A DNA stretch of 6,703 bases from Desulfobacteraceae bacterium (GCA_030589715.1 JAUUVE010000112.1:1-6703); one strand, 5' to 3'. Shown: positions 1-6,358, numbered from the stretch's first letter. Numbers and translations are program-made. The notes: a model not told the origin generated them from the sequence alone.

Positions 1-1739
1 CTTCCCCACTCGAACAGCTTCAGATCCTCATCGTTATGAAGGATGTTGGTCTTGACAGTTGAGAGGAGTCCCGGGATCAAAGAAGTCCGCATGACGGACT
101 GGTCCGCAGTCAGGGGATTCAAGAGCTCAACAAAGGACCTGAGGGGGCTTTCCTTATCTGCGTTGAGCATATCAGCGGAATCAGGAGTGATAAAGCTGTA
201 GGTTATAATCTCGGTAAAGCCCAGACCTACCATGATTGACCTTGTTTGGTCACGGAGCGTAAGTTCGGGGGCCTCCCCCTCCTCGGAAGGCCTGATACTG
301 GGGTAAGTGACGGGTATCTTATCAAATCCGATCAGCCTTGCCACTTCCTCAATCAGATCAACTTGCCGTGTAATATCCACTCGAAAGGATGGAGGCTTGA
401 CCCTCAGGGCATTGTTATCGACATCATGCACCTCCATCTCCAGGGCCTTGAGATACCCGCTTATCTCATCTTTTGAAGCACTGGTGCCCAAGAACCGGTT
501 TGTCTTGTCTACCTCCAGATCAATAACAGGGCGGCTGTAAGTATTTGGATAATTATCCACAAGGCCTTTGGCGATCTTTCCCCCGGCCAGGCGAGAGATA
601 AGTAAAAGGGAGCGCTTAAGGGCAGTGGTGACTCCCTCAATATCCACGCCCCTTTCAAAGCGATATGAGGCCTCGGTTGACAACCCGAGCCTCTTCGAAC
701 CCCTTCGGATGGTCACAGGATCAAAAAAGGCGCTCTCCACCAGGACATGCCTGGTCCCTGCAAAGATCTCCGAGTTGAGTCCCCCCATGATCCCAGCCAA
801 TGCCACCGGCCGCTCTCCATCACAGATCATAAGTGTTTCGTCACTCATGGAGTGGGACTGTCCGTCAAGGGTAGCGAAGGCCTCTCCTTCCTCTGCCCGC
901 CTCACCACTATCCTGTTCTCCCTAAGCCGATTGTAATCAAAGGCGTGGAGTGGTTGGCCCATCTCAAGCAGGACATAGTTTGTGACATCAACGATGTTAT
1001 TTATGCTTCTTATTTCAGACAGATAGAGCCGATATCTCATCCAAAATGGAGAGGGGCCAAGCTGGACATCCTGAATTATGCCAGCGGCGTACCGGGGGCA
1101 ACCAACAGGGTCCACAATTGTTACGCTTGTGAGTTCCTCAATATCGGGACCATCCTCTTTTACCTCTGTCTCCGGTCTCTCGAGCCTCTTTCCCGTAAGA
1201 GCTGCAATCTCCCTTGCAATCCCGATGACCGATGCACAGTCCGGACGATTGGGTGTAAGACTAACGTCAAGGATCCAATCAGAGAGCGGGCACACGGCCT
1301 GGAGTGAGTCCCCGGGCGTCAGATCCGGGGGGAGGATCATGATGCCCTCATGATCGTCGGTCAGGCCCATCTCATCTTCTGCCAAGAGCATCCCTTTGGA
1401 AATCTCGCCCCTGATCTTATCCTCTTTTATAAGCGTGCCACCCGGCAGCCTTACACCCGGAAGGGCAAAAGGGGCCAGCGCTCCCTCTTCCACATTAGGC
1501 GCCCCACATACCACTTGCACCGTATCATTCCCAATATCCACATCGCAGAGGTACAGCCGGTCAGCCACGGGGTGAGGTCTTGCAGTCAATATCCTTGCCA
1601 CCAAGATATCCCCGAGCGACTGCCCAACTGCCTCAAGCCCCTCTACCTCCAGTCCGATCATGGTCAGGAGCTCGGCCAGGTCATCGGGCGACATCTCAAT
1701 ATCCACATATTCTTTTAGCCAGTTTAAGCTTACTTTCAT
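1..1739 (-). CDS. pheT: Phenylalanyl-tRNA synthetase beta subunit, 3' end outside window
   Basis: Beta subunit of the (alpha-beta)2 enzyme that charges tRNA-Phe in the cytoplasm. I translated it by eye from ATG 1739-1737 (MKVSLNWLKEYVDIEM) and found 579 codons without a stop or frameshift; the window ends inside the gene. The family is about 800 residues. Visible domains in order: N-terminal segment, then an EMAPII-like tRNA-binding domain at about 40-150 (GDILVARI near 43); B3/4 editing domain at about 211-385 (HAFDYNRL at 265, FERGVDIE at 361); B5 domain at about 404-475, with D455, D461, E464 and E465 at the spacing of the known Mg ligands; and the start of the catalytic-like core (FTEIITYSFITP at 508, LKLFEWG at the edge). 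The anticodon-binding FDX-ACB domain must lie beyond position 1. The start is supported by the typical MKxSxxWL opening. The Shine-Dalgarno is poor (TGAG, 8 nt upstream). Last known gene of the operon here, 128 bp after pheS. Confidence 0.97.
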   Translation of the reverse strand, partial: MKVSLNWLKEYVDIEMSPDDLAELLTMIGLEVEGLEAVGQSLGDILVARILTARPHPVADRLYLCDVDIGNDTVQVVCGAPNVEEGALAPFALPGVRLPGGTLIKEDKIRGEISKGMLLAEDEMGLTDDHEGIMILPPDLTPGDSLQAVCPLSDWILDVSLTPNRPDCASVIGIAREIAALTGKRLERPETEVKEDGPDIEELTSVTIVDPVGCPRYAAGIIQDVQLGPSPFWMRYRLYLSEIRSINNIVDVTNYVLLEMGQPLHAFDYNRLRENRIVVRRAEEGEAFATLDGQSHSMSDETLMICDGERPVALAGIMGGLNSEIFAGTRHVLVESAFFDPVTIRRGSKRLGLSTEASYRFERGVDIEGVTTALKRSLLLISRLAGGKIAKGLVDNYPNTYSRPVIDLEVDKTNRFLGTSASKDEISGYLKALEMEVHDVDNNALRVKPPSFRVDITRQVDLIEEVARLIGFDKIPVTYPSIRPSEEGEAPELTLRDQTRSIMVGLGFTEIITYSFITPDSADMLNADKESPLRSFVELLNPLTADQSVMRTSLIPGLLSTVKTNILHNDEDLKLFEWG

Positions 1740-1765
1740 GGAGAATACTCAGTCAGTGTTTTTTT

Positions 1766-1850
1766 GGAGTACTGGAGGAATGGAGTGATGGAAAGACTCT
1801 TTAAGACCCCACTACTCCATCACTCCAATAATCCATTACTCCGACACTCC
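1766..1850. repeat. Imperfect palindrome of GGAGTRATGG-like units between pheS and pheT
   Basis: It fills most of the 128-bp gap between pheS and pheT. The core is a perfect 11-bp inverted repeat, TGGAGTGATGG (1781-1791) against CCATCACTCCA (1817-1827), with a 25-nt spacer. The outer arms also match: 1766-1791 resembles the reverse complement of 1817-1850 apart from about 8 extra bases and a few mismatches. The right arm also holds a perfect 12-bp direct repeat, CACTCCAATAAT at 1821-1832 and 1845-1856 (period 24). Transcribed from the operon strand it would fold into a long hairpin. What follows the stem is an A-run and not a U-run, so it is not an intrinsic terminator. It looks like a REP/MITE-like dispersed palindromic element, but that needs other copies in the genome to confirm. 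Confidence 0.75.
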
Positions 1851-1867
1851 AATAATTCGTCCGTGCC

Positions 1868-2875
1868 TCAAAACTGCCTGAGGAAACGCATATCGTTTTT
1901 GAAGAATAGCTGGATATCGTCTATCCCATATTTGAGCATGGCGATCCTCTCAATACCCATGCCAAAGGCAAAGCCGGAGTATACCTCAGGGTCATAGTCC
2001 ACAAAACCATACACCTCGGGATCAACCATTCCAGAGCCCAATATTTCTAACCACCCGGTATGGGAGCAAGTCCGGCAGCCATCCCCCTTGCAGATCACGC
2101 ACTGGATATCCACCTCTGCACTGGGCTCTGTGAAGGGAAAGAAGCTTGGCCTGAACCGCAACGCCGTATCGCGCCCAAACATCTGATGCACAAAGCCTGT
2201 CAAGGTCCCCTTTAGATCACCAAAACTTACCCCCTTGTCCACAAGGAGGCCCTCCACTTGATGAAACATAGGGGTATGGGAGACATCTGAATCCCTTCTG
2301 TAGACCTTTCCTGGAGCGATAACGCTGACTGGAGGTCTTTGAGTCTCCATGACCCTGACCTGTATGGGTGAGGTATGGGTCCTCAGGACCACATTGTCGG
2401 AGATGTAAAAGGTGTCCTGCATGTCCCTCGCAGGATGATCCTTAGGTATGTTTAGGGCCTCAAAGTTATAATAGTCCAACTCCACGTTGGGCCCAGTCAC
2501 CACCCTGAACCCCATCCTGGATAGGATCTGGCAGACCTCTATGGTAGCCAACGAGATGGGATGGAGATGTCCACGGGGCTGTTCTCTGCCCGGCAGGGTC
2601 ACATCCAGGTAAGTGGATCGCTCGGCCTTTCCCGAGGCCAAGGCCTCACTTACCTCGTCAAAATGTCTGGATAGGTTGGTCTTGATACGATTGGCCAGCT
2701 TGCCCACCTCTGGTCGTTGTTCGGAGGGCACCTTGCCCAGCCGTCTCATGAATGAGGTGACAAGGCCCTTTTTTCCGAGGTATGAGACTCTAAACCTCTC
2801 AAGCTCGGAGGCATCACCGGCCCTCTCAAGCTCCTCAAGCGCCCTCTTTTCCAGCTCAAGGAGTTCTTTTTTCAT
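1868..2875 (-). CDS. pheS: Phenylalanyl-tRNA synthetase alpha subunit
   Basis: Catalytic alpha subunit (335 aa; E. coli PheS has 327) that activates phenylalanine and transfers it to tRNA-Phe with PheT. The N-terminal ~85 residues form the coiled-coil tRNA-binding arm. Class II core follows: motif 1 around 105-132, DHPARDMQDTFY at 146-157, THTSPIQ at 167-173, motif 2 at 189-209 (GKVYRRDSDVSHTPMFHQVEG), FFPFTEPS at 245-252 and motif 3 at 301-317 (GFAFGMGIERIAMLKYG). Residues 259, 262, 267 and 270 form a CxxC-x4-CxxC cluster between motifs 2 and 3, a probable structural zinc site seen in many bacterial PheS but absent from others. The ATG overlaps the rplT TGA as ATGA, so translation is probably coupled to rplT; a GGAG lies only 2 nt before the start. 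Stop is TGA. Confidence 0.98.
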   Translation of the reverse strand: MKKELLELEKRALEELERAGDASELERFRVSYLGKKGLVTSFMRRLGKVPSEQRPEVGKLANRIKTNLSRHFDEVSEALASGKAERSTYLDVTLPGREQPRGHLHPISLATIEVCQILSRMGFRVVTGPNVELDYYNFEALNIPKDHPARDMQDTFYISDNVVLRTHTSPIQVRVMETQRPPVSVIAPGKVYRRDSDVSHTPMFHQVEGLLVDKGVSFGDLKGTLTGFVHQMFGRDTALRFRPSFFPFTEPSAEVDIQCVICKGDGCRTCSHTGWLEILGSGMVDPEVYGFVDYDPEVYSGFAFGMGIERIAMLKYGIDDIQLFFKNDMRFLRQF

Positions 2876-3249
2876 TGCTCCACTGGTTGTGCATCGAAGC
2901 TCTCGTATCGGACCATAGTCGCCAGGTGAGAGAATGCTACTGGATCTCGAACAGCCATATCGGCAAGTATCTTGCGGTCCAGGTTGATCCCTGCCTTAAG
3001 TAGGCCACCCATGAGCCTGCTGTATGACAGGCCATTTTCCCGGGCGGCGGCATTTATCCGCACAATCCAGAGCCGGCGGAAATCCCTTTTTCTGGCCTTC
3101 CGATCGCGGTAGGCATACATCCCGGCCCTGGCCACGGCATTGCTAGCAGTCCTGAACTGTTTGCTAAGACCGCCCCTGTAACCCTTGGCTGCCTTGAGTA
3201 TCTTGTTTCTTCTCTTCCTAGCCTTAGGACCTCTTTTTACCCTTGGCAT
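2872..3249 (-). CDS. rplT: 50S ribosomal protein L20 (bL20)
   Basis: Large-subunit protein that binds 23S rRNA early in assembly. In several bacteria it also represses its own operon by binding a leader RNA. The 125 residues cover the whole family (E. coli 118 aa): the very basic N-terminal extension (RGPKARKRRNKILKAAKGY) is followed by the globular domain with RKARKRDFRRLWIVRINAAAR, SYSRLMGGLLKAGINLDRK and LADMAVRDPVAF. A short C-terminal tail (FDAQPVEQ) runs slightly past the usual end. The start has AAGAGG (3262-3257) 7 nt upstream. The stop codon overlaps the pheS start by 4 nt. Confidence 0.98.
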   Translation of the reverse strand: MPRVKRGPKARKRRNKILKAAKGYRGGLSKQFRTASNAVARAGMYAYRDRKARKRDFRRLWIVRINAAARENGLSYSRLMGGLLKAGINLDRKILADMAVRDPVAFSHLATMVRYESFDAQPVEQ

Positions 3250-3256
3250 TTGAAAA

Positions 3257-3353
3257 CCTCTTTTGTGTGTCTTTTTGTGTCTGTTTTGTCTCTACTACTC
3301 TACAAACTCATCTAACTCAAGAACCCCCTGAAACCAGCAGGCTGGAAATACTA
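3257..3353 (-). promoter_or_regulatory. rpmI-rplT spacer: small hairpin and A/C-rich ribosome landing region
   Basis: On the operon strand the gap starts with a second TAG directly after the rpmI TAG stop, then a small stem CCAGC-CT-GCTGG. The 30 nt before the rplT Shine-Dalgarno are almost only A and C with some G: three loose copies of AGACAAAA, AGACACAAAA and AGACACACAAAA (3291 to 3262), followed by AAGAGG. Such U-poor sequence cannot pair with itself and should keep the rplT start open. The function is inferred from composition alone. Confidence 0.4.
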
Positions 3354-3551
3354 CTAGCGGTACGGAATGAGTCTCGCTACCTGCCTTGAGTTGCTAGAAT
3401 CGACCAGACCCGATTTCCGGAGATTTCTTTTTCTCTTTGTGCTCTTCTTTGTGAGAATATGATTCGCAAAGGCCTTGTTTCTGACAATCTTTCCTGAACC
3501 CGTGGTCTTAAACCTCTTGGCCGCTCCACGGTTCGTCTTAATCTTTGGCAT
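3354..3551 (-). CDS. rpmI: 50S ribosomal protein L35 (bL35)
   Basis: Small basic large-subunit protein of 65 residues, the usual length for bL35. The sequence is diagnostic: MPKIKTNRGAAKRFKTTGSGKI at the start, FANHILTKKSTKRKRNLRK in the middle and ARLIPYR at the end. The start is certain: GGGAGG (3563-3558) lies 6 nt before the ATG, the strongest ribosome binding site in the window after infC. It stops with two consecutive TAG codons (3356-3354 and 3353-3351). It lies between infC and rplT as in most bacteria, and is preceded by the structured 184-bp spacer annotated separately. A longer overlapping frame starting at 3601 is a shadow. Confidence 0.98.
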   Translation of the reverse strand: MPKIKTNRGAAKRFKTTGSGKIVRNKAFANHILTKKSTKRKRNLRKSGLVDSSNSRQVARLIPYR

Positions 3552-3592
3552 TTCTGACCTCCCTTAACAGGAATACCTTCTACAATCCAACA

Positions 3593-3636
3593 AGCCCCCA
3601 CCGGTCTCTGCCAAAGGCAATAGACCTTCGGGGGCT
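3593..3636 (-). promoter_or_regulatory. Three-tier hairpin upstream of rpmI (candidate L20/L35 leader, part 2)
   Basis: Read on the operon strand, AGCCCCC (3636-3630) pairs perfectly with GGGGGCT (3599-3593). Inside, GGTCT (3626-3622) pairs with AGACC (3607-3603), and TGCC (3619-3616) pairs with GGCA (3612-3609) around a TTT loop. This gives 16 base pairs in one 44-nt hairpin with small internal loops. No U-run follows, so it is not an intrinsic terminator. It ends about 30 nt before the rpmI Shine-Dalgarno. A role in feedback by L20 is plausible because L20 controls rpmI-rplT through structured leaders in E. coli and Bacillus, but I cannot align this RNA to those families by eye. Confidence 0.5.
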
Positions 3637-3667
3637 CAAAGGCGTCTATGGGGTATTCTCAGTTGAT

Positions 3668-3727
3668 CCCGATGTTGGAAAAGGTCTCTCCCTTGTCAAA
3701 AAAACGGCCTTTTATTTCAACATCGGG
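3668..3727 (-). promoter_or_regulatory. Long hairpin just after infC (candidate L20/L35 leader, part 1)
   Basis: On the operon strand, CCCGATGTTG (3727-3718) pairs perfectly with CAACATCGGG (3677-3668). AAAAGG (3713-3708) then pairs with CCTTTT (3684-3679) after a small asymmetric internal loop (AAAT opposite C). The 23-nt loop contains a run of seven U (3704-3698 on this strand). The hairpin starts 8 nt after the infC stop. With the second hairpin it makes the infC-rpmI spacer a two-domain structured RNA. It could also stabilise the upstream mRNA end or slow polymerase. Confidence 0.5.
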
Positions 3728-3735
3728 GTTGATAT

Positions 3736-4254
3736 CTATTTGGGGATGATCACCATACTCATCCTGTTCCTGGCCTCCTGTGTGGGTGCCTGCTCCACCG
3801 TCCCCTCGTCCATAACTGCCTCGGCTACCCTCTGGAGGAGTTTCACGCCGGCTTGCTTATATGCCATCTCCCGGCCCCTGAAAAAGATCGTCACTTTCAC
3901 CCGATCCTTCTTCTCCAGGAATTTCTTTATGTTCCTGATCTTAAAACCCAAGTCGTGATCCTCGGTGTGGGGTCTGAGCTTGATCTCCTTTAACTGGCTG
4001 CCCCGGGTCTTCTTACGCGTCCCCTGTAATCTCTTGCTTGCCTGGTACTTGAACCTACCATAGTCCATGATCCGGCATACAGGGGGATCCGAATTGGGTG
4101 CAACCTCCACCAGATCAAGACCCTCGCCTTTTGCCATTCCCAGGGCCTCATTAATAGGGACAATGCCAAGTTGCTCACCTTCAGCCGAAATCAGTCTAAC
4201 CGTCCTGGAACGAATCCGCTCGTTCATCCGGACATCATCAGGTTTCTTTCCTAT
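3736..4254 (-). CDS. infC: Translation initiation factor IF-3, probable AUA start
   Basis: IF-3 binds the 30S subunit, keeps it apart from 50S and proofreads the start codon and initiator tRNA. The product is 172 residues from the proposed AUA start at 4254-4252, or 163 from the first ATG at 4227. Visible: the N-terminal domain (GEQLGIVPINEALGMAKGEGLDLVEVAP), the IF3 signature VCRIMDYGRFKYQ, a basic linker, and the C-terminal domain (KEIKLRPHTEDHD, then FFRGREMAYKQ). The ATG is a poor start: no Shine-Dalgarno precedes it, and its Met falls where relatives have Val or Ile inside the conserved R(V/I)NERIR motif (here VRMNERIR). The AUA has AAAGGAGGT 7 nt upstream, and reading on from it gives MGKKPDDVRMNERIR. 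The stop is TAG. It is 5 bp from the thrS stop. Confidence 0.93.
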   Translation of the reverse strand: MGKKPDDVRMNERIRSRTVRLISAEGEQLGIVPINEALGMAKGEGLDLVEVAPNSDPPVCRIMDYGRFKYQASKRLQGTRKKTRGSQLKEIKLRPHTEDHDLGFKIRNIKKFLEKKDRVKVTIFFRGREMAYKQAGVKLLQRVAEAVMDEGTVEQAPTQEARNRMSMVIIPK

Positions 4255-4270
4255 GGTTGTTACCTCCTTT
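4252..4270 (-). promoter_or_regulatory. infC Shine-Dalgarno and AUA initiation codon
   Basis: The operon strand reads AAAGGAGGTAACAACC followed by ATA. It is a near-perfect anti-16S match with ideal spacing (7 nt after GGAGGT) to an AUA triplet in frame with infC. The first in-frame stop upstream is TAG at 4275-4273, so few other starts are possible. The thrS TAA (4262-4260) lies at the end of the Shine-Dalgarno. E. coli infC uses AUU, and IF-3 rejects such codons, so the factor limits its own synthesis. An AUA here would work the same way (inference). Confidence 0.75.
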
Positions 4271-6113
4271 GTCTACATTCCTCTGAAATCCGGTCAATAA
4301 ACCCCTTTGCGCTCATAAGAGGAAGATTTTGACCGTTCCTGAGCCTTGGGGTTAACCCATCCCTATCACATTCTTTGTCTCCCACTATCAACATGTAGGG
4401 AATCTTCTGCAACTGGGCCTCTCTTACCTTGAAGCCCAATTTCTCATTTCGAAAATCCCCTTTGACTCTTACGTCGGCCTCTTCGAGGCTCTTCAATAAC
4501 CCTTCACCATGCGGAATATTCCTGTCCGTCACAGTCAGGATCACGGCCTGTACCGGGGCAAGCCACGTGGGGAAGGCGCCAGCGTAATGCTCGATCAGGA
4601 CTCCGATGAATCTCTCAATTGCCCCCAGGATTACCCTGTGGATCATGACAGGCCTATGTTTTTGCCCATCTTTATCAATATAGACCAGATCGAATCTTTC
4701 AGGAAGTGTAAAATCACACTGTATGGTCGCACATTGCCATTTTCTACCCAAGGCATCCCTTAACTTTACATCGATCTTCGGCCCATAGAAGGCCCCATCT
4801 CCCTCATTAATATCGTATTGGAGGTGGGAATCCTCCATTGCATTCTTGAGGGCCTTTATGGCAAGATCCCAATCTTCATCCGTCCCTATGGATTTCTCCG
4901 GGCGAGTGCTCACCTCCAGCTCATAGTCGAACTTGAAGACATCCATTACGTCCCTTACGAAATCAAGCACACCCTTTATCTCATCATTTAGCTGTCCCGG
5001 GGTGCAGATGATATGGGCATCATCCTGTGTAAACTCCCTCACCCGAAACAGCCCGTGCAGGACCCCGGAGCGTTCATGTCGATAGACAGTCCCCAATTCA
5101 AAATAGCGTTTCGGCAAGTCCCTGTAACTCCTTATCTTGGAGCGGTAAATGAGCATATGTGCCAGGCAGTTCATGGGCTTGATGCCGTAAGACTGCTCAT
5201 CGATGACCGTAAAGTACATGTGCTCCCGGTAATTCTCAAAGTGACCCGATTTCTTCCATAGTTCGGTCTTCAGAAGACCCGGACCTCTTACCAGTTCATA
5301 CCCCCTTTTGAGGTGTTCGCGTATTTCAAACTCCTCTATGATATGACGCAGCATGGCACCCTTGGGATGCCAGACTATCATGCCGGAACCTATCTCACCA
5401 TAGGTACTGAAGAGACCAAGCTGGGGCCCAAGTTTGGCATGGTTTCTCTTCTCGGCCTCTTCAATCCTCTTGATATACTGTCTCAGCTCTTTTCTATTCT
5501 CAAAGGCCACACCGTATATCCGGTTGAGCATAGCCCTGTTTTCATCGCCCCGCCAATAGGCACCGGCCACCTTGGTCAGTGCAAAGGCATCGATCATACC
5601 GGTAGAGGGGATATGGGGGCCCCGGCAGAGGTCGGTAAAGCTGCCCTGAGTACACAGTGTGACCTTTTCGGCCCCCAGGTCGTTGATCAACTCCACCTTA
5701 TACTCTTCCCCAAGGCCCTTAAAAACATCAATGGCCGCCTGACTCGTCATCTCTCTCCGGGTAAATAGAAGATTAGCCTTTATGATCTCCCCCATCTTTT
5801 CTTCGATCCTGGGGAGATCCTCTTCCTTAAATGGGCGTTCGTGATCAAAGTCATAATAAAAACCATCTTCGATGGCCGGGCCAATGGTAACCTTAACCCC
5901 GGCGAATAGTTCCCTGACAGCCATGGCCATCACGTGAGAGGTACTGTGCCGGAGTATTTCGAGTCCCTCCTCCGAATTTATGTACACGGGCTCCAGTTCC
6001 ACCTGTGATTCTATCTGGGTCGAAAGGTCAGCCAGTTTCCCATTGACCTTGACCGACACCACCCTGTCCAGGCCCTTGACACCCAACTGCACCAGGGCAT
6101 CATAGGCCGACAT
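4260..6113 (-). CDS. thrS: Threonyl-tRNA synthetase, N-terminus shortened by in-frame TAG
   Basis: Charges tRNA-Thr and edits mischarged Ser-tRNA-Thr. From ATG 6113 it has 617 residues (E. coli 642). Domains: partial TGS (1-45, with KVNGKLADL at 22-30); SAD editing domain with HSTSH (H56, H60) and CRGPH (C163, H167); class II core from about 230 with motif 2 (GTVYRHERSG at 341-350) and motif 3 (GAIERFIG at 497-504); zinc ligands C315, H367 and H492; anticodon-binding domain from about 520 (FPTWLAPVQAVI). The editing and zinc residues run 17 to 19 positions behind their E. coli equivalents, so the N-terminus is short by about 17 residues. These are found upstream in the same frame, behind a TAG two codons before this ATG. 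The catalytic and editing parts are intact, so the product is probably active. First gene of the operon in this window. Confidence 0.95.
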   Translation of the reverse strand: MSAYDALVQLGVKGLDRVVSVKVNGKLADLSTQIESQVELEPVYINSEEGLEILRHSTSHVMAMAVRELFAGVKVTIGPAIEDGFYYDFDHERPFKEEDLPRIEEKMGEIIKANLLFTRREMTSQAAIDVFKGLGEEYKVELINDLGAEKVTLCTQGSFTDLCRGPHIPSTGMIDAFALTKVAGAYWRGDENRAMLNRIYGVAFENRKELRQYIKRIEEAEKRNHAKLGPQLGLFSTYGEIGSGMIVWHPKGAMLRHIIEEFEIREHLKRGYELVRGPGLLKTELWKKSGHFENYREHMYFTVIDEQSYGIKPMNCLAHMLIYRSKIRSYRDLPKRYFELGTVYRHERSGVLHGLFRVREFTQDDAHIICTPGQLNDEIKGVLDFVRDVMDVFKFDYELEVSTRPEKSIGTDEDWDLAIKALKNAMEDSHLQYDINEGDGAFYGPKIDVKLRDALGRKWQCATIQCDFTLPERFDLVYIDKDGQKHRPVMIHRVILGAIERFIGVLIEHYAGAFPTWLAPVQAVILTVTDRNIPHGEGLLKSLEEADVRVKGDFRNEKLGFKVREAQLQKIPYMLIVGDKECDRDGLTPRLRNGQNLPLMSAKGFIDRISEECRQRR

Positions 6114-6173
6114 GGGCTACATTTTAATCTCTTGGTCTTCTTTGGTCTTCAAATGAACGGAAACTGGCTTCAT
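6114..6173 (-). other. 5' extension of thrS encoding the start of the TGS domain, broken by TAG
   Basis: In frame with thrS, ATG 6173-6171 opens MKPVSVHLKTKEDQEIKM, then TAG (6119-6117), then Pro and the Met at 6113. The 18 residues have the pattern of the first two TGS strands with their turn (VSVHLK, TKEDQ, EIKM), which is exactly the part missing from the 617-residue product. The frame is therefore old coding sequence and the TAG is the only defect. The amber is codon 19. The last codon before it is itself ATG (6122-6120) with GAGA 6 nt upstream, so the sequence contains ATG-TAG-CCC-ATG. The Shine-Dalgarno for the ATG at 6173 is weak (AGGG, 2 nt spacing). Explanations are sequencing error, nonsense mutation with reinitiation at 6113, or amber readthrough. 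Confidence 0.7.
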
Positions 6174-6193
6174 AACCCTAACCACAAAACTAA

Positions 6194-6358
6194 ATAAGGC
6201 ATCAGAAGTAGTAAACCCCATTAGAAGCGCGAGGAATTAATCCCGGCACTTCTGAGACGATTCGGGAATCCATCATATTGATCCCCTCCCCGCCAAAAAT
6301 GACAGGGCTCTCTAACGGGGTAACCCTACTTTCTCAGATGCCTCATGTGATGCCTTAT
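6194..6358 (-). promoter_or_regulatory. thrS leader with long-range 11-bp inverted repeat
   Basis: On the operon strand, ATAAGGCATCA (6358-6348) pairs perfectly with TGATGCCTTAT (6204-6194), 143 nt apart. A second GGCATC (6342-6337) competes for the same GATGCC. Local alternatives also exist: CCCCG with CGGGG, and a CTTCTG/CAGAAG pairing involving the bases next to the long-range stem. The region lies just upstream of thrS and has no long open frame related to a known protein. It may be a regulated 5' leader, as many synthetase genes have one. I see no T-box consensus. Confidence 0.35.

Noticed and set aside
747..1307. 186-codon plus-strand open frame
   Set aside because: Antisense to pheT, which reads intact through the whole stretch with recognisable domains. 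The protein looks random.
1..1739. Possible frameshift or pseudogene in pheT
   Set aside because: Codon-by-codon reading gave no stop, and all expected motifs occur in order in one frame. It is only cut by the window edge.
1766..1850. Intrinsic terminator or CRISPR repeats between pheS and pheT
   Set aside because: The stem is followed by A, not U, on the operon strand, and units are short, degenerate and not spaced by unique spacers.
3545..3958. 137-codon plus-strand open frame
   Set aside because: It lies antisense to infC and the hairpin spacer, has no recognisable domain, and is the mirror of a clearly real gene.
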